Shown piece after piece: positions 9,601 to 17,921 of a DNA stretch of 40,381 bases (position 1 is its first letter; the number at the start of each line of letters is the position of its first letter). A program made the position numbers and the translations under genes. The DNA is from Planctomycetota bacterium (lineage in GTDB: Bacteria; Planctomycetota; Phycisphaerae; Phycisphaerales; UBA1924). The DNA is taken from assembly GCA_023432465.1 (NCBI GenBank), contig JAEYUO010000130.1, positions 1-40,381 of the forward strand, in the 5' to 3' direction. Under the pieces are notes generated by a model, which searched no databases, was not told the origin of the DNA, and saw only the letters and a program-made list of their open reading frames with translations.

Positions 9601-12600
9601 GAGGCGCTGCGCCGATTGCTCGAGCAGCGCGCCGCGACCAAGGTCGAAGTCATCAGCGTTGAGCAACTGCTTGCTCCCACGAGCGACAAGAAGCAGGGGA
9701 GCGATTCGCGACCTGTCGGCGATGTGGTCCCCGCCGATCGCACGGGAGGCGGCACGCAGGTGCATGCGCTGGCGGCGTGGATCGCCGCGGCGGCGGTCGG
9801 CATGCCCCAGCAGGCGGCGGCGGAAGAGGGGGTTACGATCGCCGTCGATCCGCTCACCAACTCGTTGATCATCTCCGGCTCGACGCGGGCGGTGGATCGC
9901 GCCATCGCGCTCGCGGCGGAGCTTCAGCGGCAGATGCCCGCCGAGCCGCTGCGGCTGCGCATCGTGACGCTGCCCGAGGGCGTCGATGCGAACGTGATCG
10001 CCTCGCTTGTCAACCAGACGGCGGGGCAGATCGGTCAGGCCACGGCCCAGAACCCCGGCGGGTTCACATCCCGTGTCTCTGTGCAGCCCGACCCGCAGGG
10101 TGGCGCGGTGATCGTCTCCGCCAACGATACGGACTTCGGCACGCTCGGCGAGTTGATCGCCGCGGTGAGCAAGCCGATGCCGGGGTCCACGCTTACGATC
10201 AAGGTCTACCCGCTGACGAACACCACGGCCGGGCGCGTGCAGCGAGCTGTGGCGGATCTCTTTCAGCCCGCGCCGCGCGGACGGCAGGCGCAGCGCGTGC
10301 TCCAACTCGCGTTTGACGGCGGACCATCGGCGGATGGACGTTCGCTGCGGGTTGATCCTGCGACGGTGCGCGTTACAGCGGACCCGGGCGGTCGCTCGCT
10401 GATCGTCGCCGCTCCGTCGGATGCCATGCCGCTGATCGACCGGTTCGTGTCGCTGCTGGATCAGGCGCCGATGCAGGACCAGCTTGCACTCCGTCGCTTT
10501 CCGCTGACGAATGCACGGGCGGAGCAGATCACCCCGATGATGCAGCAGGCGTTCGAGGCCGCGCGTCAGGCCTCGCCCGATGCGCCCCGTGCATCGCTGA
10601 TCGCCGATTCCAGAACCAACGCACTGCTCGTGACGGGCACCGATGCGCAGCACAAGGATGCCGCCCGGCTGCTGGAGCAGCTCGATCTTCCGGCGGAAGC
10701 CGACGGCACCGAGGTTGCGATCCTGCCGCTCAAGGACACCCGTCCGAGCACAGCGCAGCGACTGATCGAGGCGGCAATCGTCGGGAACGACCCCGCGAAA
10801 CGCGACAAGCTCCGCATCACCGCGGCGGATGAGTCGAACCTGCTGGTCGTGCGTGCGCCCAAGGAGATGCTGGAGGAGGCCCGTCGCATCGTCGCCCAGG
10901 TGGATTCGGCAGAGATCACGGGCCTGCCCGTCCGCACGATCAAGCTCTCCCGGGCCGATGCCGAGAGCGTGGCGCAGGCGCTGCAGCGGCTGTATGACGA
11001 CCGCGCGCGGGCATCGAGCAAGCCCAACCAGCCCGCCCGCCAGCGACAGGTCGCTGTGATCGGCGACCGGCTCAGCGGTTCGCTCGTCGTCGCGGCGAGC
11101 GATGAGGACTTCGCGCAGATTCAGTCCCTTGCGGACACCTTCGACACCCCGTCGCCGCGGCAGGATCTTCAGTTCCGTGTGATCTCGCTGAGCAACGCCC
11201 GCGTGGCGGAGATCCGCGAGACGATCGAGGGCGTGGTCGATGAGGTGAAGTTCCCGCCGGGCTACTGGAGCGGGCGCGGCTCGCGTCGCAACCAGGACGA
11301 CACGCTCGCGGTGCAGTTCAATGACCGCTCGAATAGCATCGTGCTGTTCGGGCAGGGCGATGCCTTCGACACCATCGAACGCGTCGTGAAGGCATTGGAC
11401 ATCGTGCAGCCGGTTGGCGCCCGGTCGATCGTTAAGGCGTTCAAACTCCGCAACGCAAACGCCCAGAGCGTGGGCGCGGCGATCCAGACGGCGATGACCA
11501 CCCCGGGGTGGTCGCCCTGGCGCGGGACCGACCCTGATGGCGTGCGCGTCGAGATCGATCGCCAGAACGGCGTGCTGCTCATGGTCGGGCGCGAGGACCG
11601 CGTCGATCAGGCCCTCAAGTATGCCACCGACCTTGATTCGGCTGCCGATGTCGCCGATCGCAGCGTTGAGTCCATCACGCTGACCTATGCCAATGCGGAC
11701 CGCATGGCGCAGAGCCTGACACGGTTTTTCCAGGGTCGCGACCGCGGCCTGGGGATCGACCGCCCGAGCGCCTCGATCATCGGATCGCAGGACGGCAACG
11801 TGCTGATTGTCGCCGCATCGCCGGAGGACATGGCCCAGATCCGCGGGTTCGTCGCGCAGATGGACCAGCCGGAAGAGAACGAGGGGCGGACCCGCGAGCT
11901 GTACCGCTTGAAGAACGCCGAGGCGAACGAGATCGCCGGCATCATCCGCGAGCAGTTCCCGCGCACGCTCGCATCGCGCGAGGGACTGGTGATCGTGACG
12001 CCGCAGGCCGGCACAAACTCGATCATCGTTTCCGCGCCGCGGGAGCTGTTCGCCAAGGTCGATGCCCTGCTCAACTCGCTCGATGCGCCCCCGCTGGCGG
12101 AGAACTCACGCATCGTGACCGTCACGCTCGCGCAGGCGCGCGCGGAGGATGTCGCGCAGTCGCTCACGGCCGCCCTTCCGACGGGCGTGAAGGTTAAGGT
12201 CACAGCGGTGCGGCGGACCAACACGCTCCTGCTCACCGGTTCCGATGAGGCGGTCTCGCTGGTGATGGAGCAGATCGCCAAGCTGGATGAGACTCCGCCC
12301 AAGGCCCAGACCGAGTTCCGGCGGATCGTGCTTCAGCATCAGGATGGCTACGACATCGCCTCGACGCTGCGAACCGTGCTCTCTCGCCGCCGGGGGTCCC
12401 CTTCGGAACCCGAGGCCGCGGTCAGCACGCTTGCCCAGGGCACGACGCTGCTGGTTTCTGCGACGCCCGATCAGCTCGATGAGATCCTCAAGATCATCAA
12501 GGAGCTCGATGTCGCGCAGGGCGGCAAGCGGGTGACGGAGTTCATCCCGCTGAAGTTTGCCGACCCGGAGGCGACCGCCCGCGCGCTGGAGGTGTTCTAT

Positions 12601-15600
12601 GGGCGCTTCGCCGCGGAGGCATCGACCCCAGGCGCACGCGCGGTGAGCGTCATCGCGAATCCGGCGAGCAAGAGCCTGGTCATCGCGGCGGGTGAGGCGG
12701 AGTGGCCGGGCATCAGCGCGCTGCTGGAGAAGCTCGACTCCGAGGAATACGACACGTCGCGCAGGCTGGAGATCGTGGCCCTGAAGCATGCCGACGCCGC
12801 GAGCCTGTCGCGTGCGCTCTCGGAGGCGTTTGCCGCGCCCATCCGAGCGGAGATCGAGCGGGAGCGTGCTCGCCGGCAGCCCCAGCAGCCCCGCCGCGGC
12901 GACGATCAGTTCCCCGACTTCCCGACGGTGATTCTGTCCAACAAGGAAGTGGTGAGCGTGACGGCCGAGCCGTTGACCAACTCGCTGGTCATCGCCGGCC
13001 CGCGCGATCAGACCGAGCGCATCAAGGCCGTTGCGCAGCAACTGGATGTGCCCGCGTACTCGCAGATGCCCGAGCCCAAGATCATCGCGCTGACACGCGG
13101 CCCGGCGAGCACGGTCGCCGCGACTCTTCGCCAGCTCTTTGTCGATCAGCTCGGCGGATCGGGCGGCGCGCGCCCGATCGCCGGCCGGTCGGTGCTCATC
13201 GTCGGCGACGACCGAAGCAACGTGCTGGTGGTGCGGGCGGATGAGGGCCAGTTCGCACAGATCAAGGCCATGGCGGACTCCCTGCAGCAGGAGGGCGATC
13301 GCTCGCAGGTGAGCGTGCGTGTCGTGCGCATCCGCAACTTCCCGGTGGCGCGTGTGCTGCAGACCGTCCGGACAACCTTTGCCCCCGTTGCCCAGCAGGC
13401 CGGCGAGACGCTGACGGTCGAGATCGACAGGACCGGCAACAACCTGGTCGTCGCGAGTAGCGAGCGCATCTTCGAGCAGGTCAAGAACCTCGTCGCGGAG
13501 CTGGATGTGCTCTCCGCGCCGGCCGACGGCCCGGAGGGACCGACGGGTGCTGCGCCGCTCAACCAGGGCGTCGTGATCATCGATCTGGAGCACCACACCC
13601 CGCAGCAAATGCAGCAGGTGCTTGAGCAGATGGGCCTGACGCGGCCCCAGCCGGCGGATCGGCCCGGGGTCGTCGCGGAGCCCGTGACGATTGTGCCGCT
13701 GACCAGCCGCCGCGCGATCGCCGTGATCGCGGGGCCGCAGGATGGCGCATCGGTGCAGTCGCTGGTCAAGACGCTGGATGTCCAGCCGGGGATGGCCGAG
13801 CAGCACGTCGTGGTCATCCGTTTGAAGGTCGCCCCCGCGGGGAATGTCGCCGCGGCGATTGAAGGGATGCTCAAGCCCAGGACGCAGGACTCCCAGATCG
13901 ACTTGGCGTCATCTCTGGCCGAGCAGGTCCGGCGGCTGACCGTGCACCGCAGCGAGGTTGACAAGGCAAACCTCACGGTGGATCTCTCCAAGCCGATCTC
14001 GATCCTGCCCGAGCCGCAGACCAACTCGCTCGTGCTCGCCTCGACCGAGGCCAACGTTGTCGCGCTCGCACAGGTGGTGGAGATGCTCGACAAGCTCCCC
14101 CTTGGCGAGGCGGTCACCGTTCGCTTCTTCCCGCTCCAGAACGCTTCGGCAACGCGACTGGCCGCGGTCATTCGCGGCATCTTTGACCAGGGCGATCGTC
14201 TTCGTACCAACCCTGGGACGACCATTCGCTCTCAACCCACCAGCGAGACCGGCAAGGCCCTCACCGGGCAGGTCGCGATCAGTATCGACGAGCGGACCAA
14301 CTCGATGATCGTCGCGGGACGCGAAGAGGCCGTCGCGCTCGTGGAGGTGATGGTCAAGCAGCTCGACAGCGAGAAGACCACGAGCTGGATCGAGCCTCGC
14401 GTGATCAAGCTTGAGCACGCCGATCCGGCGCGGCTGGCGACCACGATCCGTCAGGTGCTGCTGGAGAACGCCCCGCAGACCCCCGACAGCGAGGCCCTGC
14501 AGCGGCAGATCGCCAGGTACCGAATCCTTGCCGATGGCGGCGACCCCGCCGATGTGCAGGGCATGATCCAGGCCGATCGCTTCGCGCCACTCTCGACGCT
14601 GCTGGTCGTGCCCGAGCCCACCCTCCGCGCGATCATCGTCGTCGGCAGCCGGGCCAACGCCGAGGCGGTGGGGGAGCTTGTCAAGCTGCTTGATGTCCCG
14701 GCGGCCGCGGCAGAGAACTCCGTCAGAATCTTCTCGCTGAAGGTCGCGGCGGCGGACCGCGTGGCGACGATCCTGCGCGACATCTTCCGCGGCCAGGTCC
14801 AGTCCGGCGCGCTGCTCCCGCAGGATGATCTGGTCATCTCCTCGGACTTGCGCACCAACGCGCTGGTAATCTCCACAAGTGTGCGTTCGTTTGCCATTGT
14901 CGATCAGCTGGTCAGCCAGCTCGATTCCGATGCCAGCGGCCCGACGGTCGGGCTCACGGTCATTCCGGTGCCGCGCGGCGACGTCACCCAGCTTGCGCCG
15001 AAGGTCGAGCGGTTGATGCGGGATCGCATCGAGGCCCAACGCCGCGGCGGCGGAATCGCCAACCCGAGCGATACGCTGAGCATCCAGGCGGATGTCGCCA
15101 GCCGGTCGCTTGTCGTCGCTGCCAGCGCGGAGAACGTCGAGATCATCCGCGGCTTGGTGGAGGAACTGGTCAAGGGCGGCGAGTCGATCAGCGGGCTCCA
15201 GACTGTTGATGTCGTGCCCGTTCGCTCGGCGCGTGTCGAGGACATCTCGCAGGCCGTGCAGACGCTGTATGTCGAGAAGCAGAATCAGGATCGCGGGAGC
15301 GACTCGGTCCGTGTGACCCCGGACCTGCGTGCCAATGCGCTGATCGTTCGCGGCACGCCCGACGACATCCAAGCCGTCCGCACACTCGTGGAACGGCTGG
15401 ATAACGCCTCGGTCGCAGCGGTCACCGAGATCAAGCGGATCGAACTCCTCAAGGCCGATGCGGGCGAGGTTGTCCGGCTGCTGCAGAATGTCCTCGCGGG
15501 ACGGCCGATCGCCGGCTCGGGAGTCGTCGGAGCGCGCAAGGCTCAGGTGCTCCGGTTCCTCCGCAGCCAGACCGCCGCGGATCTCGCCGAGGGCGGTTCG

Positions 15601-17184
15601 CCCGCGCCGACGGAGGCGGAGATCTCCGGCGCGATCCAGGAGCAGGTCACCCTGACGGCAGAACTGCGGACCAACTCGATCGTCGCGGTCGCGCCGGCGC
15701 GGCTGATGGTTCTGATTGAGTCACTGGTCGCGGACCTGGATTCCACGGTCGCCGGTGCGAGACTGATCAAGACGTTCCGCCTGCAGAATGCCGACGCCCA
15801 GGCGATGGCTGAGGTGCTCCGGGACCTGTTCAACCTCCGGCAGAATGGTTCCACGCTCGTGCTGGTGCCCGGACGGGCCGAGGACGCCGGGATCGATGTG
15901 CCGATCGTCGGTGGCGACGGCTCGCTCTTCCCGTCGCTCGATGAACGTCAGCAGCTTGCGATCACCATCGATCCCCGCACCAACACGCTCCTGGTCTCCG
16001 GAACCCCCGAGTATCTCGAGCGCGTCGGCCAGGTCGTCAACGACCTCGACAGCATCGAGGCCAACGAGCGCGAGCAGCTTGTCTTTGAACTCCGCAACGC
16101 CAAGGCCGCGGAGGTGGCCACGACCCTGCGGGAGTACTTCCAGGAGCAGTCGGCCCAGTCTCGCCAGATTCTGGGCGCCGACCGCAGCGGCTCCCTGCTG
16201 CGGATGCTCGAGCGCGAGGTCACCGTGCAGGGCGACACACCCAGCAACCGTCTGGTGGTCGGAGTCTCACCGCAGTATCGCGAGACTGTGGAGAAGCTCG
16301 TCCGCGAGCTCGACTCCACCCCGCCGCAGGTGATGATCCAGGTGCTCCTGGCCGAGGTGACGATCGACTCCGAATCGACCTGGGGCATGGACATCTCGGT
16401 CGGCCCCTTCGGCGGCGACATGTACGGCGTCCGCTCGCTGGGCGCGGGAGCGAGCGTGATCACCGCGCTGGGTGTGCCGAATCTCTCCGTGTCGAGTTCG
16501 GACTTTGAACTGCTCATCCGGGCATTGGAGTCTCAGGGAAGGCTGGAGGTCCTCAGCCGCCCGCAGATCCTTGTGAATAACAACGAGCTGGCGCGGATCC
16601 AGGTCGGTGAGAATGTCGCGATCGTCGAATCGGTCGAGCGGCGCGACAACGGCAACACCCTGGCAAACGTGACGCGCGAGGATGTCGGCATCATCTTGAA
16701 CGTGACGCCGACGATCAGCGCGGACGGATTTGTCCGGATGGATATCACCCCCACGATCTCCAATCTCTCGGCCCGCACGACCCAGGTGACCGAGGACTTC
16801 CAGGCGCCGATCATCACGAAGCGAGAGATCGAGACCAATGTCCGCGTCCGCGATGGCGAGACCGTTGTCATCGGCGGCCTTCTTCAGACAACGGATGAGG
16901 AGCGGCGGACCAAGGTCCCGCTGCTGGGCGATATCCCGTTCATCGGTGAGGCCTTCAAGTCCAAGCGGCGCACGCATTCACGGACCGAACTCCTCGTCCT
17001 TCTCACTCCGCGCGTCATCCACGGCGGCGAGGACGAGTCCGCGAACCTGCGCGTGCTCACGGAGCGCGAAGTCGGACGCCTCGCCAAGCCGGACCGGATC
17101 CGCATGTACATCAACCCGCCCGAGGACCAGCCCGAGCCCGCCCCGATGCCCTTGCCCCGTGGCAGCGTGAAGGACACCCCATGA
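6694..17184 (+). CDS. gspD: Giant secretin (GspD/PilQ family) with about 36 N-type domains
   Basis: Outer-membrane channel subunit of about 3,496 residues; typical GspD or PilQ is 600-800. The GTG start at 6694 gives a signal peptide (LLVPALLLLAAG, likely cut after SVFA). An Ala/Pro linker follows, then an N0-like domain at about 78-160 (FNFKDTPFEQVLDFMARQTG). From about 165 to 3210 I count about 36 successive secretin N-type domains of ~85 residues. Each has a PLKHARA-like strand and helix, a TNSLVVxG-like strand, and a final helix ending near LD. The secretin domain proper begins near 3213 (MIQVLLAEVTIDSESTWGMD) and contains the family signature VPLLGDIPFIGEAF, encoded near 16918. A short tail follows. 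The frame is open without interruption and the domains are diverged, so this is not a recent amplification or an assembly artefact. It sits directly after the GspC/PilP-like gene expected to dock on N0. Confidence 0.95.
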   Translation: MSSLGRRRLLVPALLLLAAGQPISVFAQPEGAPTGDVPVAIAPAAAAAPEPAQPAAPAPSPEPAPASEPPAATAPAPIVFNFKDTPFEQVLDFMARQTGLPVIREAEAPKTGLTFIGASEYTLDESMDVLNRLLFMHGVQLRREDRYLLLTKAEDMRAFGQVVGKIPESIGSAEVITTVVPLNNAVAAPIAEQLKGMLSKFGGITALPQQNAIILVDTAAQCRRLRAVIEQLDAERPRDSEFKLFALKHAQADKVHAALKGLIAERKQVTFVDAQGRKTTVQDDQIEGLSIQPDARTNSIIAIGPKPRLDVVGELVALLDQPDGGSDGREMLTFALAGVAADEAAASVSRLFQQQRGEGARPTVLPLPAQGKLTVIGSAEQLSLVAALIAEVDPGASPTASAEGAPSAAQPETRTTVLRLKHLTAPVVQNLVSRLLSTRQSSVLRFAQAVDDKSLVVSGPAADVAAFEKLILGLDVPAERVQEARQVRIAAGEPAEVLAKADALYKQSSRAELEPVAASLENESRMVTLVGSVPAIAAFTDLLRSVESSIVVERETRSIVLKQARPSQVLGRLAQLSRTLLEPTDGSAYVEPRFDAIDETRTLLVRARPQDLGAIESLVASIDGATLRDASFRVLMVPTDAIEQVRTRAADIYREQTELLPGAMPVEVIVDADRGALLLSGDAEGIARYARIVEELSRLAAKPVVKVLELKFVEAAPTAAALNQALAPMGGVGPSGGRIAISSAEGSNALVISGAATDVQMIEEIAQSLDLEGNKPGAVNVATVPLKHARAEVVAPIVQQLLQREQPNPFAQFRPGQRIPPAALEQARTLVPVKVAADRRLNVVVVSGPRESVEIARQVVADLDVDVTQSAGGLPRIVRLITLQNADANETAQSVQAIFQDEAGAVTAEQPPVVRVDRASNSLVVRGTSKQLESIEELVTGLDRATNAASRDMRLISVDRSKADAAMLAEALRRLLEQRAATKVEVISVEQLLAPTSDKKQGSDSRPVGDVVPADRTGGGTQVHALAAWIAAAAVGMPQQAAAEEGVTIAVDPLTNSLIISGSTRAVDRAIALAAELQRQMPAEPLRLRIVTLPEGVDANVIASLVNQTAGQIGQATAQNPGGFTSRVSVQPDPQGGAVIVSANDTDFGTLGELIAAVSKPMPGSTLTIKVYPLTNTTAGRVQRAVADLFQPAPRGRQAQRVLQLAFDGGPSADGRSLRVDPATVRVTADPGGRSLIVAAPSDAMPLIDRFVSLLDQAPMQDQLALRRFPLTNARAEQITPMMQQAFEAARQASPDAPRASLIADSRTNALLVTGTDAQHKDAARLLEQLDLPAEADGTEVAILPLKDTRPSTAQRLIEAAIVGNDPAKRDKLRITAADESNLLVVRAPKEMLEEARRIVAQVDSAEITGLPVRTIKLSRADAESVAQALQRLYDDRARASSKPNQPARQRQVAVIGDRLSGSLVVAASDEDFAQIQSLADTFDTPSPRQDLQFRVISLSNARVAEIRETIEGVVDEVKFPPGYWSGRGSRRNQDDTLAVQFNDRSNSIVLFGQGDAFDTIERVVKALDIVQPVGARSIVKAFKLRNANAQSVGAAIQTAMTTPGWSPWRGTDPDGVRVEIDRQNGVLLMVGREDRVDQALKYATDLDSAADVADRSVESITLTYANADRMAQSLTRFFQGRDRGLGIDRPSASIIGSQDGNVLIVAASPEDMAQIRGFVAQMDQPEENEGRTRELYRLKNAEANEIAGIIREQFPRTLASREGLVIVTPQAGTNSIIVSAPRELFAKVDALLNSLDAPPLAENSRIVTVTLAQARAEDVAQSLTAALPTGVKVKVTAVRRTNTLLLTGSDEAVSLVMEQIAKLDETPPKAQTEFRRIVLQHQDGYDIASTLRTVLSRRRGSPSEPEAAVSTLAQGTTLLVSATPDQLDEILKIIKELDVAQGGKRVTEFIPLKFADPEATARALEVFYGRFAAEASTPGARAVSVIANPASKSLVIAAGEAEWPGISALLEKLDSEEYDTSRRLEIVALKHADAASLSRALSEAFAAPIRAEIERERARRQPQQPRRGDDQFPDFPTVILSNKEVVSVTAEPLTNSLVIAGPRDQTERIKAVAQQLDVPAYSQMPEPKIIALTRGPASTVAATLRQLFVDQLGGSGGARPIAGRSVLIVGDDRSNVLVVRADEGQFAQIKAMADSLQQEGDRSQVSVRVVRIRNFPVARVLQTVRTTFAPVAQQAGETLTVEIDRTGNNLVVASSERIFEQVKNLVAELDVLSAPADGPEGPTGAAPLNQGVVIIDLEHHTPQQMQQVLEQMGLTRPQPADRPGVVAEPVTIVPLTSRRAIAVIAGPQDGASVQSLVKTLDVQPGMAEQHVVVIRLKVAPAGNVAAAIEGMLKPRTQDSQIDLASSLAEQVRRLTVHRSEVDKANLTVDLSKPISILPEPQTNSLVLASTEANVVALAQVVEMLDKLPLGEAVTVRFFPLQNASATRLAAVIRGIFDQGDRLRTNPGTTIRSQPTSETGKALTGQVAISIDERTNSMIVAGREEAVALVEVMVKQLDSEKTTSWIEPRVIKLEHADPARLATTIRQVLLENAPQTPDSEALQRQIARYRILADGGDPADVQGMIQADRFAPLSTLLVVPEPTLRAIIVVGSRANAEAVGELVKLLDVPAAAAENSVRIFSLKVAAADRVATILRDIFRGQVQSGALLPQDDLVISSDLRTNALVISTSVRSFAIVDQLVSQLDSDASGPTVGLTVIPVPRGDVTQLAPKVERLMRDRIEAQRRGGGIANPSDTLSIQADVASRSLVVAASAENVEIIRGLVEELVKGGESISGLQTVDVVPVRSARVEDISQAVQTLYVEKQNQDRGSDSVRVTPDLRANALIVRGTPDDIQAVRTLVERLDNASVAAVTEIKRIELLKADAGEVVRLLQNVLAGRPIAGSGVVGARKAQVLRFLRSQTAADLAEGGSPAPTEAEISGAIQEQVTLTAELRTNSIVAVAPARLMVLIESLVADLDSTVAGARLIKTFRLQNADAQAMAEVLRDLFNLRQNGSTLVLVPGRAEDAGIDVPIVGGDGSLFPSLDERQQLAITIDPRTNTLLVSGTPEYLERVGQVVNDLDSIEANEREQLVFELRNAKAAEVATTLREYFQEQSAQSRQILGADRSGSLLRMLEREVTVQGDTPSNRLVVGVSPQYRETVEKLVRELDSTPPQVMIQVLLAEVTIDSESTWGMDISVGPFGGDMYGVRSLGAGASVITALGVPNLSVSSSDFELLIRALESQGRLEVLSRPQILVNNNELARIQVGENVAIVESVERRDNGNTLANVTREDVGIILNVTPTISADGFVRMDITPTISNLSARTTQVTEDFQAPIITKREIETNVRVRDGETVVIGGLLQTTDEERRTKVPLLGDIPFIGEAFKSKRRTHSRTELLVLLTPRVIHGGEDESANLRVLTEREVGRLAKPDRIRMYINPPEDQPEPAPMPLPRGSVKDTP
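7195..16320 (+). repeat. Coding array of about 36 diverged secretin N-domain repeats
   Basis: Within the secretin gene, about 255 bases (85 codons) form a unit that recurs about 36 times. The easiest marker is the strand encoded as TNSLVV/SNALVI/TNTLLV followed by G or A and two helices. The first clear copy lies around 7300 (QNAIILVDTAAQ) and the last around 16240 (SNRLVVGVSPQY). Copies keep the pattern but differ widely in sequence. One copy near 9660-9830 carries an insertion of about 50 residues. The count was made by eye and may be off by one or two. Confidence 0.85.
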
Positions 17185-17717
17185 CCCGTCGCTCTCTGCT
17201 GCCGTCGCGATCCAGGCCGCTCGTGGCCGTCGTGCTCTCTTGCCTGGCCATGGCGGGGTGTGTGAGCGATGGCCCCTCCCCGGCCGCGCGGCAGACACCG
17301 CGGCCGCCCGAGCCCCAGCCCGCAGGGATCATGCCCAAGCTCGTCGATCTCGCCGCAACGCGATACGCCCGCGACAGCGACAAGAACGGCTACGCCGACG
17401 AGATCGCCGTGACGGCGTTCCTCTTCGCCCCGCCGCACAATGCCCCGCTCGTCGTTCCCGGCGAGTTCAGGTTCTCGATGCTCAAACTCGACGGCACGAA
17501 GTTCGGCGAATGGGTGTTCGATGCCGAAAAATCCGCCGCCTCCGTGGAGCGGCTTCTCCCAGGGCCCGGGTACCGCTTCCTGCTCTCGCTGCTGGATCAC
17601 AGCACAGACATGATCCCAAGCGAGGATGTCCAGCTCGTCTGCGTCTTCCAACCCGCCGACGGCGAACCTGTTCGCGGCCGCAACCCGATCCGTGTGACCG
17701 TAGGGCAGCTCCGGTAG
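17181..17717 (+). CDS. Small lipoprotein with an EF-hand-like loop; candidate secretin partner
   Basis: A 178-residue predicted lipoprotein. The signal peptide ends in a lipobox, LAMAGC, with Cys at about residue 27, followed by a Pro-rich linker. The segment RDSDKNGYADEI has the DxDxNGxxDE spacing of EF-hand or dockerin calcium loops. The remainder looks like a small beta domain (FRFSMLKLDGTKFGEWVFD). Its ATGA start overlaps the secretin stop, so the two are probably translated together. No family was recognised. Lipoproteins beside secretin genes are often pilotins, so a role in inserting or stabilising the giant secretin is a reasonable guess from position only. It is the last gene of the operon. 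Confidence 0.8.
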   Translation: MTRRSLLPSRSRPLVAVVLSCLAMAGCVSDGPSPAARQTPRPPEPQPAGIMPKLVDLAATRYARDSDKNGYADEIAVTAFLFAPPHNAPLVVPGEFRFSMLKLDGTKFGEWVFDAEKSAASVERLLPGPGYRFLLSLLDHSTDMIPSEDVQLVCVFQPADGEPVRGRNPIRVTVGQLR

Positions 17718-17921
17718 CCTGTTTCCGACCAAAAGCAGCCCAATTGTTAAGGCATAAATACCTGCTACGGCGGTAGTTGCGCAAAAATGATGCCGATTTC
17801 GTGCCTTCACGATTCGCTCGATCTTAACACTCCAAAGACCCCGACAGGCCGGCATCCAGCGATACTCCTCCGGACGTTGAGCAGAAAAGACTCACCGAGC
17901 AACTTTCCGGAGATTACCCAG
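17718..17921 (+). promoter_or_regulatory. Non-coding region upstream of pstS
   Basis: These 204 bases separate the secretion operon from the phosphate operon and are less GC-rich than the flanking genes. No clear terminator is seen for the upstream operon. TGTTAAG at 17745-17751 and its inverse CTTAACA at 17823-17829 could be operator half-sites. An AT-rich stretch (GGCATAAATA, 17751-17760) could hold a promoter, but no convincing -35/-10 pair was found. A GGAG at 17909-17912 serves pstS. A PhoB-type site is expected here from the function of the genes but cannot be identified with confidence. Confidence 0.35.

Noticed and set aside
6718..10653. Very long open frame on the minus strand (about 1,300 codons) opposite the secretin gene.
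   Set aside because: High GC makes stop codons rare in other frames. The translation is Arg/His-rich with no recognisable domain, and the plus strand encodes a clear secretin.
7195..16320. Regular ~255-base periodicity considered as a DNA satellite or CRISPR-like array.
   Set aside because: Periodicity exists only at protein-pattern level; DNA copies are diverged and the frame is continuous, so this is a domain array in one gene.
17718..17921. A canonical Pho box upstream of pstS.
   Set aside because: No pair of direct repeats resembling the known consensus was found; only weak inverted heptamers are present, so no site was assigned.
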